A DNA stretch of 64,000 nucleotides from Ensifer adhaerens (GTDB lineage: Bacteria; Pseudomonadota; Alphaproteobacteria; Rhizobiales; Rhizobiaceae): assembly GCF_013283195.1 (NCBI RefSeq), contig NZ_JABEKT010000001.1, positions 2,514,509 to 2,578,508 of the forward strand, in the 5' to 3' direction. The first letter of the stretch is position 1. Every line of letters begins with the position of its first letter. Below the pieces are notes generated by a model, which did no database searches, was not told the origin of the DNA, and worked only from the letters and a program-made list of their open reading frames with translations. Below are positions 55,171 through 62,485 of this stretch, in pieces. The position numbers and the translations under genes are program-made.

Positions 55171-56265
55171 ATGAGTAATATTGAGGGTTTGCGGATGCAA
55201 ACGGCCACATCTGGAAAAACGCAGGCTCCGGATATCGCAGCGCAGGTAACCCATGCGATGCGCATGATGGGCGTTTCGCCGATACCGCGCAATTACGAGC
55301 TTTATTACGAAGCCTATCTCGGTTCGAACCCGCAGCTGTCCAAGGAGCTCGCCGCCCTCGGCAGCCGGGCGACCCAGGAAGAACTCGACGCGATCGGCGC
55401 GCAGTATTTCAGCCATATCCACCGTTCGACCGGCATCGAACGCGCCCATACCAGTCTTGCGGCCAAGCTGGCCGAACTCGTCAACCTGTTGAAGGACGAG
55501 CAATATGCGCTCGAAAACTACAACAAGGTTCTCGACGAAGCCTATGTCAACATAACCAGCAAGAGCGCTTCCAGCGCCGACATCCTGCGCCACGCCATCG
55601 GCATCCTGACTGAAGCAACCGCCGACACGATGAGCCAGGGCAAGGAACGCGTCCAGACCGTGGTGCAGAAGTCCTTCGAGATGGAGGTCATCCGCCAGGA
55701 ACTCGACGAGTACAAGCGGATCGCCAACACCGATTCGCTGACGCGGCTCGCCAACCGCCGCGCCTTCGACGACAATCTCGCCGCTGTCTACAACAACGAT
55801 CACCAGAAGAACTTCACCGGCCTGCTGGTCGCCGATATCGACCACTTCAAGAAGGTGAACGACACGTTCGGACACCCCGTGGGCGACAAGATCCTGGCGA
55901 CAGTCGGCAGCGTCATCCGTGCCAATGTCCGGCGCGATGCTTTCGTGGCGCGGACTGGTGGTGAAGAATTCGCCATCATCCTCAACGACAGCAGTCAGGA
56001 AGAATGCCTGCAGGTCGCAGATCGCATTCGCACGGTGCTTGCGGGAACGCCCTTCCGCAACTCCAAGACCGGCGTCAATTATGGCCCGATCACCCTGTCG
56101 GTCGGCGTCTGCATGGCGACCGCCGCCGAGGATGCCGTCGACCTCTACAACAAGGCGGATATCGCGCTCTACTCCGCCAAGAATGCCGGCCGCAACAAGA
56201 CGATGCTGTTCGAAGACGGCATGCGCAAGGAATCCGGCCGCAACTGGCTGATCTACAGGCGCTAG
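55171..56265 (+). CDS. Cytosolic GGDEF diguanylate cyclase
   Basis: 364-residue soluble protein. The N-terminal ~190 residues are helical and unlike a named sensor domain (YELYYEAYLGSNPQLSKELAAL ...); the C-terminal GGDEF domain has the active variant GGEEF (TGGEEFAIIL), with the nucleotide-binding DIDHFKKVNDTFGHPVGDKIL. It should synthesise cyclic di-GMP. It belongs to a subgroup common in rhizobia with a PleD-unlike N-terminus. ATG 55171 or 55195 are both possible starts. A clear terminator follows. Confidence 0.88.
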   Translation: MSNIEGLRMQTATSGKTQAPDIAAQVTHAMRMMGVSPIPRNYELYYEAYLGSNPQLSKELAALGSRATQEELDAIGAQYFSHIHRSTGIERAHTSLAAKLAELVNLLKDEQYALENYNKVLDEAYVNITSKSASSADILRHAIGILTEATADTMSQGKERVQTVVQKSFEMEVIRQELDEYKRIANTDSLTRLANRRAFDDNLAAVYNNDHQKNFTGLLVADIDHFKKVNDTFGHPVGDKILATVGSVIRANVRRDAFVARTGGEEFAIILNDSSQEECLQVADRIRTVLAGTPFRNSKTGVNYGPITLSVGVCMATAAEDAVDLYNKADIALYSAKNAGRNKTMLFEDGMRKESGRNWLIYRR

Positions 56266-56291
56266 CGAACTCTCGACACTCCCTTGGTAAG

Positions 56292-56320
56292 ATGGCGCCC
56301 GATCGGCGCCATTTTCGTTT
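56292..56320 (+). terminator. Rho-independent terminator of the GGDEF gene
   Basis: ATGGCGCC / GGCGCCAT with a 5-nt loop followed by TTTCGTTTCG, 27 bp after the stop. Confidence 0.75.
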
Positions 56321-56438
56321 CGCCTCCCCGTTCCCTTGGAAACAGCCAGATCAGGTTGCACCCGCTACAACCCTGACAACAGGGAACAACGGCTACGAAA
56401 AGCGCGATCGGTTCCCACAATTCGAGGGGAGAACCGAC

Positions 56439-57089
56439 ATGAAGCGCATTCTTGCAGCAATGATAGCGACCGCCTTGATGGCCGGAGCATCGGCGACCGC
56501 CGACGCAAAAGACGTCAGACAGGATCCAATCACCGTTGCCTCGCTCGACAGCGCCACCGCCAACACCGGCTGGCTTCAGGTACTGTCGCAGGGCGGCACT
56601 AGGCAGAAGGCGAAGCGCAGCGACATCAGCCAGTCGCCGATCGCCCGAGAACTCGTTGCCATCCCGGCAACCGCAACGCCGGGCACCATCATCATCGACA
56701 ACTCCGAGCGCAGGCTCTACCACGTCGTTGGCCGCGGTATCGCCGTCAAATACGCCGTCAGCGTCGGGCGCAAAGGGTTTCTCTGGACAGGCACCAACAC
56801 CGTCAGCCGCAAGGCCGAGTGGCCGACCTGGATCCCGCCGGAAGACATGCGCGTTCGTGAAGCAAAGAAGGGCAAGGTGCTGCCGGCGAGCATGGAAGGC
56901 GGCATCGACAACCCGCTCGGCGCCCGCGCCCTGTATCTCGGCTCGACGATCTACCGCATTCACGGTACCAACCAGCCCCTGTCGATCGGCAAGGCCATGT
57001 CATCGGGCTGCATCCGCATGGCCAACGAGGACGTCGAGCATCTCTATGCCAATGTCGAGATCGGCGCGACGGTGATCGTTCGCGACTGA
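56439..57089 (+). CDS. L,D-transpeptidase (YkuD/ErfK type)
   Basis: 216-residue exported enzyme. A signal peptide (MKRILAAMIATALMAGASATADA) is followed by one YkuD domain with the catalytic SSGCIRMANEDVEHLY and the usual IHGTNQP His-Gly. Proteins of this short type either crosslink peptidoglycan or attach outer-membrane proteins (Lpp/OmpA-like or beta-barrel proteins) to it in alphaproteobacteria. GAGGGGAGA upstream supports the ATG at 56439. Confidence 0.9.
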   Translation: MKRILAAMIATALMAGASATADAKDVRQDPITVASLDSATANTGWLQVLSQGGTRQKAKRSDISQSPIARELVAIPATATPGTIIIDNSERRLYHVVGRGIAVKYAVSVGRKGFLWTGTNTVSRKAEWPTWIPPEDMRVREAKKGKVLPASMEGGIDNPLGARALYLGSTIYRIHGTNQPLSIGKAMSSGCIRMANEDVEHLYANVEIGATVIVRD

Positions 57090-57128
57090 CAGGTTGGTTT
57101 CCCCAAAGAGACTGGCGCGCAACGGCGC

Positions 57129-57935
57129 CTAGCGACAGGCGGAGGCGCCCGCCTGTCTCGCGATGGCGATCAATTCCGGCCGGTATTCGAAATGCATGGT
57201 ATCGAAATGATACCAGCGCCCGCCCCAGATGAAGCCGTGTTTCTCGAAGATCTCGACGATGTCGAGCGGATAGCGGTTTCGGTAAGGTGCTGCCCCGCTC
57301 TTGGCGCCGCCGGCCCAACGCCAGTAGTCGGCAAAGGCGGTATTGAGATCGATCGCAGCACCAAAGCTGTGCACCGAGAGCGTGCGCGTACCGGCGATAT
57401 TGCGCCAGTTGAAAGTCCCGGCACTGGGAACAAGATACCGTTTCAGCTTCGGTCGTGAGGTGAGTTCGGCCTCTACTGATTGCAGCGCCTTGGCCACGCC
57501 ATGCCTGCGGGTGACCATCAGGCGCTCGCCGAACCAGTTGACCGTGACGAGATCGCGCCTGGCGCTCGCAGCGCTGCCGCCATAGAGACGTTTCATCAAG
57601 GCTTCGCTGCGGATGCGCCCCGGATCGAAATCCTTAGGCGGCGGCTTTGCGCAGGCGCCAAGCGGATAGATCTGCGAAAGACTGTCTTCGATGTCGCCGG
57701 ACGCGAGCTTTTCGGCGTGGCTCTTCTGCCTGCCGTCATCGATCGGAAGCGCCGTGCCGCCATCGCGCAGCGTCAACGTACCTGTGCCAACCTCGGCAAT
57801 CCCTTCCGGATAGGCCCTGGCGAGCAATTCGAGTTTCTCTCGGAGCGTCGGGTCGGCAGCCAAGGTATCGCCGACGCACACCAACAGAAACACGGTCGCT
57901 ACCCTCAGACAGGTGCACAGAGAACCACGTCGCAT
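57129..57935 (-). CDS. M15-like D-Ala-D-Ala carboxypeptidase/endopeptidase
   Basis: 268-residue exported protein with a signal sequence (residues 1-28, TCLRVATVFLLVCVGDTLA). The C-terminal M15_4-type zinc peptidase shows HSFGAAIDLN (zinc His and Asp), GGRWYHFDTMHFEY (second His and catalytic Glu/His). It is expected to cut peptide stems of peptidoglycan. GGAGATGGGG precedes the ATG at 57935. Convergent with the small L,D-transpeptidase gene, 40 bp away. Confidence 0.82.
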   Translation of the reverse strand: MRRGSLCTCLRVATVFLLVCVGDTLAADPTLREKLELLARAYPEGIAEVGTGTLTLRDGGTALPIDDGRQKSHAEKLASGDIEDSLSQIYPLGACAKPPPKDFDPGRIRSEALMKRLYGGSAASARRDLVTVNWFGERLMVTRRHGVAKALQSVEAELTSRPKLKRYLVPSAGTFNWRNIAGTRTLSVHSFGAAIDLNTAFADYWRWAGGAKSGAAPYRNRYPLDIVEIFEKHGFIWGGRWYHFDTMHFEYRPELIAIARQAGASACR

Positions 57936-58008
57936 CACGTCCCCATCTCCCGGCACTCCCGATCCGGCCGAAGACCACGCACGGAAATGCACTGCCGACC
58001 GGTCCAGC

Positions 58009-58617
58009 CTACCACATGGTCTTGGCGGCGCGCTCCGGCCATTCGCGATCATAGGTTTCCCGGTCGAAATCCGCCTTGGCGGCCTTCAGCAGTGCGCCGG
58101 GCGTTGGAAGCGTGGCGGGATCGATGAAGCGTTCAGGGTTCCAGATCTGCGACCGCATCAACGCGCGAGCACACTGGAAATAGACCTCACCGATGGTGAC
58201 GACGATCACGCTGCGCGGGTTCTTGCCAAACACCTCGAAGGAACCTGTCAGTGCCGGATCGATGCTGACCGCGGCGGTGCCATTGATCCGCATGGTGGTA
58301 TTGGATCCGGGCACCAGGAACATCAGCGCGACACGTGGATCGCGCACGATGTTGGCAAGCGAATCGACGCGGTTGTTGCCGCGCCAGTCGGGCATCAGGA
58401 TCGTTTTGTCGTCAGCGATCCTGACGACACAATCGTCGTCACCGCGCGGAGAACAGTCGAGCCCTTCGGGGCCGACCGTGGCAAGGGCGGCAAAAGGCGA
58501 AGCCTCGATCATCTGCCGGTATTCCGCGGTCAGCGCCTTGGTGACCTTTGCCACCGATGCCTCGCTGACACCGCCGTAAAGCGCGCTCAATTCCTCGACC
58601 GTGGTGATGATCGACAT
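58009..58617 (-). CDS. Pyridoxamine 5'-phosphate oxidase-like flavoprotein
   Basis: 202-residue split-barrel protein of the PPOx/FMN-binding family. The core (FAALATVGPEGLDCSPRGDDD ... RGNNRVDSLANIVRDPRVALMFLVPG) matches the MSMEG_1061-type branch, which is not vitamin B6 synthesis but an uncharacterised flavin- or F420-binding group. GGGAGGA before the ATG is strong. The stop lies 74 bp before the start of the M15-like gene on the same strand, so they may be cotranscribed. Confidence 0.82.
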   Translation of the reverse strand: MSIITTVEELSALYGGVSEASVAKVTKALTAEYRQMIEASPFAALATVGPEGLDCSPRGDDDCVVRIADDKTILMPDWRGNNRVDSLANIVRDPRVALMFLVPGSNTTMRINGTAAVSIDPALTGSFEVFGKNPRSVIVVTIGEVYFQCARALMRSQIWNPERFIDPATLPTPGALLKAAKADFDRETYDREWPERAAKTMW

Positions 58618-58856
58618 GCCGTCCTCCCGCTAATGCACGATATCCGCACGTCGAAATCGATGCACGGAATCATGCCGTCAATCCAATAGCAGCAGCAAGC
58701 CTTGCGCCACTAAAAAGCGCCCGACGCTGCGGATCGAAGCGATCCTTTCGACGGATAGCATGACAAGCGTATGACGACGTCAAAGCGACCGGCAGAAGCT
58801 GACCCGCCCAGGAGCGGCGTGACGCGACGCGTTCCGCCTTGACCGGCAAGGTGGCC

Positions 58857-59765
58857 TCAGGCCGCGGCCTTTCGATCCTCGCCATGGACGAACGCATTGA
58901 CCTTGTCGATGACGGGCGCTGCGGAGACGATACGGCGATGGCCATAGCCGTTTGCCCAGTGAAGTTCGACATTGGGCCCGGCCGCCGCATAACGGCGGGC
59001 ATGGTCGGCCGAAACCTCCTTGTCGTCTTCCGCATGGATGATCAAGGTCGGCACGGCCCTGACTGCAAGGATCTTGGCCGCATCGAAATCCTCCAGCCGA
59101 CGCCCGGCCAAGCGCTCGACGACGCCTTCAAACGCTTGCTGCGTCTTCGGCGACAGGCGAAGAATTTTGCCAAAGCCCTTGAAAAGCCACGTCATCTCGC
59201 TCGGCGCACCGATGAGGACTAGCTTCTTTGCCACATGGCTGGGCACGTCGCAGACGACGCCCCCCGCCGCGCAAGCCAGGCTGCCGCCGCCAAAGGAATG
59301 GCCGACGCTCACATCAAACCCGCCAAAATGACGCCAGGCGGCGTCGATCGCCCTGACCGCTGCAACCATCGTCAGCGTGCGCCCCGACGACGCGCCGTGC
59401 CCCGGCCAGTCGAGCGTCACCACTTCGGCGCCACCGGCAACCAGCCCCTCGATCATGGCGGCGAGATAGTCGCTACGCGATCCCCAGCCGTGGACAAGCA
59501 GCACGCGCTTGGCATTGGCGGCATTGCGCGGACCAACGAAATGCCGGGCCATCACCCACCCACCAGCATAGGACAGCGTCACCGGCTTACCCTTGGCAAT
59601 CACGGGAGCCGCAGCCGCCAGTGCCGCGCGTTCCTTGGCGTTCTTCGGTTTGCGCCCGGGCGTCACGGTGAAAAGCTTGAAGGCCAGCCGGCCGGCGGCC
59701 TCCGGTGAAATGGCCGACACGCCGGCAAGCGCATGGCGGATGACCTTGATCGCAAAGGATGCCAT
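58857..59765 (-). CDS. Alpha/beta hydrolase
   Basis: 302-residue alpha/beta hydrolase. The oxyanion region LLVHGWGSRSDY, the nucleophile elbow GHSFGGG (Ser), the acid in HAEDDKEVS (Asp) and the base in NGYGHRRI (His) make a complete triad. The N-terminal ~70 residues form a cap-like extension. The substrate is unknown; an ester or lactone is likely. It is divergent from a MarR regulator with paired operators in the 47-bp gap, so it is probably that regulator's target. Confidence 0.85.
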   Translation of the reverse strand: MASFAIKVIRHALAGVSAISPEAAGRLAFKLFTVTPGRKPKNAKERAALAAAAPVIAKGKPVTLSYAGGWVMARHFVGPRNAANAKRVLLVHGWGSRSDYLAAMIEGLVAGGAEVVTLDWPGHGASSGRTLTMVAAVRAIDAAWRHFGGFDVSVGHSFGGGSLACAAGGVVCDVPSHVAKKLVLIGAPSEMTWLFKGFGKILRLSPKTQQAFEGVVERLAGRRLEDFDAAKILAVRAVPTLIIHAEDDKEVSADHARRYAAAGPNVELHWANGYGHRRIVSAAPVIDKVNAFVHGEDRKAAA

Positions 59766-59782
59766 AGTGAGAATCTCTTAAT

Positions 59783-59820
59783 ATGTTCAATGCTGAACAT
59801 TATTGTACAACGATGAACAA
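59783..59820. promoter_or_regulatory. Two tandem MarR operators
   Basis: Two dyads with the same 7-4-7 layout lie side by side: ATGTTCA-atgc-TGAACAT (59783-59800, perfect) and TTGTACA-acga-TGAACAA (59803-59820, 6 of 7). They fill the gap between the hydrolase and regulator genes and the second covers the probable start codon of the regulator. Confidence 0.7.
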
Positions 59821-60298
59821 AAATCAAGTGACGAACGAACAGCATCATTTCCCTTGGGACCACCCGCGTTTTCGCAGCTGGATTGCCGTTGCCCGCGCCT
59901 GTCAGCTGATGCAGCAGACGATGACGCGTTCTCTCGCGCATCTCGACATCAAGACGCCGCACCTCGACATCCTGATCAACCTCTATCGCTTCGACGGGAT
60001 CTCGCAGCAGGAGCTTGCCCGCAAGCTGCTGGTGGGGCGGTCGAACATGAGCATGCTGCTGCCGCAGCTGGAGAAACGCGGCCTGATCGAGCGCCGCGGC
60101 GACGACAAGGACAAGCGCGTGCTGCGACTGTCGCTGACGCCATCAGGACGCACGCTGACCGAAGAGGCGATGGAGGTTCAGACCGGCCTCATCGGAAAAC
60201 TGATGGAAGACGCTCCGCTCGAGGAGTGCATGGTTGTGGCACAATCCATGGAGCGACTGATCACCCTTCTCCTGAAGCACGAAAGCGAAATCGCCTGA
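59813..60298 (+). CDS. MarR-family transcriptional regulator
   Basis: 161-residue MarR regulator. The winged helix is readable as GISQQELARKLLVGRSNMSMLLPQLEKRGLIERRGDDKDKRVLRLSLT. MarR proteins repress by binding palindromes and are released by phenolic or oxidant ligands. I chose the ATG at 59813; the ATG at 59783 would put a perfect operator inside the gene. With the operator over the start, the message could be leaderless. Likely represses itself and the divergent hydrolase gene. Confidence 0.88.
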   Translation: MNKNQVTNEQHHFPWDHPRFRSWIAVARACQLMQQTMTRSLAHLDIKTPHLDILINLYRFDGISQQELARKLLVGRSNMSMLLPQLEKRGLIERRGDDKDKRVLRLSLTPSGRTLTEEAMEVQTGLIGKLMEDAPLEECMVVAQSMERLITLLLKHESEIA

Positions 60299-60339
60299 CG
60301 CCCGACCGGGCTGGTCAACCGGGTGAGCCTTCCTGTGCC

Positions 60340-60540
60340 TCACGCGCTTCCGCGAATCAGCTGCCACTCGGTATAGATGCCGCCGATGGTTTCGAGCGCG
60401 AACCGCTCCTTGTCGAGGTCGCGGAACGCTTCGATCACATCCGCTGCGGTCTCGGCATCTCGCCCAGAACGTTCAACACCTGCGCGCCGAAGAGACGCGC
60501 TCGAACAGCGGTACGGCGACCGCACCGGCGATCAACAAAC
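60340..60540 (-). pseudogene. Decayed gene fragment
   Basis: Three frames in ~200 bp carry protein-like segments that join in order: LIAGAVAVPLFERVSSA, then AQVLNVLGEMP, then ETAADVIEAFRDLDKERFAL ending IRGSA-stop at 60340. Two frameshifts (near 60485 and 60455) would restore one reading frame. I take it for the 3' end of a disrupted gene; the family is not recognised. The 61-codon open frame at 60340-60525 alone is the last of these pieces. Confidence 0.4.
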
Positions 60541-60559
60541 CGTCTCTTTTTGAAAAGGT

Positions 60560-60934
60560 TCAGCGCGGCTTTTCGGTCTTGTCGCGCGACATGCCCTTGT
60601 CGGCCAGCTCCTGTTCATAGACGGCAAACAGCTCTTCGCCCTTCTCGCCCAGTTCACGCAGGTAGGTCCAGGTAAAGATGCCTGTGTCGTGGAAATCATC
60701 GAAGCCGATGCGCACGGCATAGTTTCCTGTCGGCTGCATCGAAATGATCTGCACATTTCGCTTGCCGGGCACGGTCACCCGCTGGCCCGGCCCGTGGCCC
60801 TGCACCTCGGCAGACGGCGAAAGCACGCGCAGCATCTCCGCCGAAAGATCGAAGGATGCGCCGTCGTTGAAGGCGACGACAAGGCGATGGCGATCTTTCG
60901 ATACGCGCAGTTCCGTCGGCCAGATGTCGCTCAT
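60560..60934 (-). CDS. DUF971-family protein
   Basis: 124-residue protein of the DUF971 (gamma-butyrobetaine hydroxylase N-terminal-like) family: [33 protein letters not shown], then the conserved [19 protein letters not shown]. It lacks the C-terminal oxygenase domain of that enzyme. A zinc-ribbon-like role or a partner in iron-sulfur or cofactor metabolism has been suggested for the family. The ATG at 60934 is preferred; 60955 is the alternative. Divergent from moaA. Confidence 0.82.
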   Translation of the reverse strand: MSDIWPTELRVSKDRHRLVVAFNDGASFDLSAEMLRVLSPSAEVQGHGPGQRVTVPGKRNVQIISMQPTGNYAVRIGFDDFHDTGIFTWTYLRELGEKGEELFAVYEQELADKGMSRDKTEKPR

Positions 60935-61081
60935 GGTGTCTGCTCCTGTTTTCAAGCAACGCTTATCGGAAGAATCGCCTGCCGAGAATTACCCGGCTTT
61001 TCCAATCAACACTTTGCGACAGGATGCGCCTTGACGCGACCACGTTTGCTGACGACATTGAACGAGCTGGGAGAAAGACGC

Positions 61082-62131
61082 GTGAACACTGCAGCAATAG
61101 TGAAAAGCGGCGCTAAGGCGCTCGTCGACAGAAGCGCCCCGATGATCGATCCGTTCGGCCGGGCGATCACCTATCTGCGCGTATCCGTCACCGACCGCTG
61201 TGATTTCCGCTGCACCTACTGCATGGCGGAACACATGACCTTCCTGCCGAAGAAGGACCTGCTGACGCTGGAAGAGCTTCACCGGCTCTGTTCCGCCTTC
61301 ATTGGCAAGGGCGTGCGCAAGCTGCGCCTGACCGGCGGCGAGCCGCTAGTGCGCAAGAACATCATGTTTCTGGTGCGCGAACTCGGCCGCGAGATCGAGG
61401 CAGGGCGGCTTGATGAGTTGACGCTGACGACCAACGGCTCGCAGCTCGCCAAACACGCCGCCGAACTGGCCGAATGTGGCGTGCGGCGCATCAACGTTTC
61501 GCTCGACACGCTCGACCCTGCGAAATTTCACCAGATCACCCGCTGGGGCGATCTCGGCAAGGTCATCGAAGGCATCGACGCTGCGCAAGCCGCCGGTATC
61601 AAGGTCAAGATCAACGCCGTCGCGCTCAAGGGCTTCAACGACGCGGAGATTCCCGATCTGATGCGCTGGGCGCATGGGCGAGACATGGACCTGACCCTGA
61701 TCGAAACCATGCCGATGGGCGAGATCGAGGAGGATCGGACCGATCACTACATGCCGCTGTCGGAGATGCGCCGGCAGCTCGAAGAGCAGTTCACGCTCTC
61801 CGACATTGCCTACAAGACAGGTGGACCTGCCCGCTATGTCGAGGTTGCCGAGACCGGCGGCCGGCTCGGCCTGATCACGCCGATGACCCATAACTTCTGC
61901 GAAAGCTGCAACCGCGTCCGACTGACCTGCACTGGCACGCTCTACATGTGCCTCGGCCAGAACGACGCCGCCGACCTGCGCACAGCACTTCGCGCCTCGG
62001 ATGACGACGCCTATCTCGGCCAGGTGATCGACGAAGCCATCGGCCGCAAGCCCAAGGGCCACGATTTCATCATCGACCGCGAGCACAACCGCCCGGCCGT
62101 TGCCCGCCACATGAGCGTCACTGGCGGCTGA
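61082..62131 (+). CDS. moaA: GTP 3',8-cyclase MoaA
   Basis: 349-residue radical-SAM enzyme that starts molybdenum cofactor synthesis by converting GTP to 3',8-cyclo-7,8-dihydro-GTP. The N-terminal cluster motif CDFRCTYC, the C-terminal cluster [11 protein letters not shown]...C and the essential C-terminal Gly-Gly (SVTGG) are all present. It starts with GTG at 61082 with GGGAGAAAG upstream, giving the usual length. Its stop codon opens the second copy of a 17-bp tandem duplication (62112-62145). Confidence 0.96.
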   Translation: MNTAAIVKSGAKALVDRSAPMIDPFGRAITYLRVSVTDRCDFRCTYCMAEHMTFLPKKDLLTLEELHRLCSAFIGKGVRKLRLTGGEPLVRKNIMFLVRELGREIEAGRLDELTLTTNGSQLAKHAAELAECGVRRINVSLDTLDPAKFHQITRWGDLGKVIEGIDAAQAAGIKVKINAVALKGFNDAEIPDLMRWAHGRDMDLTLIETMPMGEIEEDRTDHYMPLSEMRRQLEEQFTLSDIAYKTGGPARYVEVAETGGRLGLITPMTHNFCESCNRVRLTCTGTLYMCLGQNDAADLRTALRASDDDAYLGQVIDEAIGRKPKGHDFIIDREHNRPAVARHMSVTGG

Positions 62132-62145
62132 GCGTCACTGGCGGT
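62112..62145 (+). repeat. 17-bp tandem duplication over the moaA stop
   Basis: TGAGCGTCACTGGCGGC followed directly by TGAGCGTCACTGGCGGT (16 of 17 identical). The first copy encodes the last residues of MoaA and the TGA of the second copy is the stop codon. Confidence 0.85.
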
Positions 62146-62170
62146 CGAGCGAGCCAATATTCATCAGTGC

Positions 62171-62226
62171 GTGGTCCGCCCCTCATCCGCCTGCCGGCAC
62201 CTTCTCCCCGCCAGCGGGGCGAAGGA
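62171..62226. repeat. RIME-like palindromic intergenic element
   Basis: CCCCTCATCCGCCTGCCGGC followed by ACCTTCTCCCCG and an inverted GGGGCGAAGG: the pattern of the Rhizobium intergenic mosaic element (RIME) as I know it. Confidence 0.7.
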
Positions 62227-62251
62227 CGCGTGTGGCAGCGCTCCCGCTCCA

Positions 62252-62306
62252 CCCTGAGCCCTGAGCCCTGAGCCCTGAGCCCTGAGCCCTGAGCCCTGAG
62301 CCCTGA
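62252..62306 (+). repeat. Heptanucleotide tandem array (CCCTGAG)
   Basis: Seven full copies of CCCTGAG plus a partial CCCTGA, all identical, at 62252-62306. A perfect array of this kind is likely to vary in copy number between strains. Confidence 0.95.
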
Positions 62307-62400
62307 TGGCGAGGAGTTGAGACGTCGGTCAAGCGCGAATAGCGCGTCGTAAGAGGCCATGTGATGGGTAGAATGGCCCAAGGTCACACGAAACCCATCG

Positions 62401-62463
62401 CGTGGCACGTCCCCTCTCCCCGCGGGCGGGGAGAGGGTTAGGGTGAGGGGCAACCGGCAGGCA
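62401..62463. repeat. RIME-like palindrome, inverted copy
   Basis: Centred on a perfect 12-bp stem CCCTCTCCCCGC / GCGGGGAGAGGG (62412-62437) and ending GGTGAGGGGCAACCGGCAGG, the reverse complement pattern of the element at 62171. The two face each other across the tandem array. Confidence 0.75.
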
Positions 62464-62485
62464 CATCGCACGCCGGAGGCGTCCC

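Larger units (their letters stand above)
62132..62485. other. 354-bp intergenic mosaic of palindromes and tandem repeats
   Basis: Contains the end of the 17-bp duplication, a RIME-like palindrome (near 62171-62226, with CACCTTCTCCCCG and its partner), a 7-bp tandem array (62252-62306) and a second, inverted RIME-like palindrome (62401-62463). No gene is supported; the open frames across it are repeat-encoded. Confidence 0.7.
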
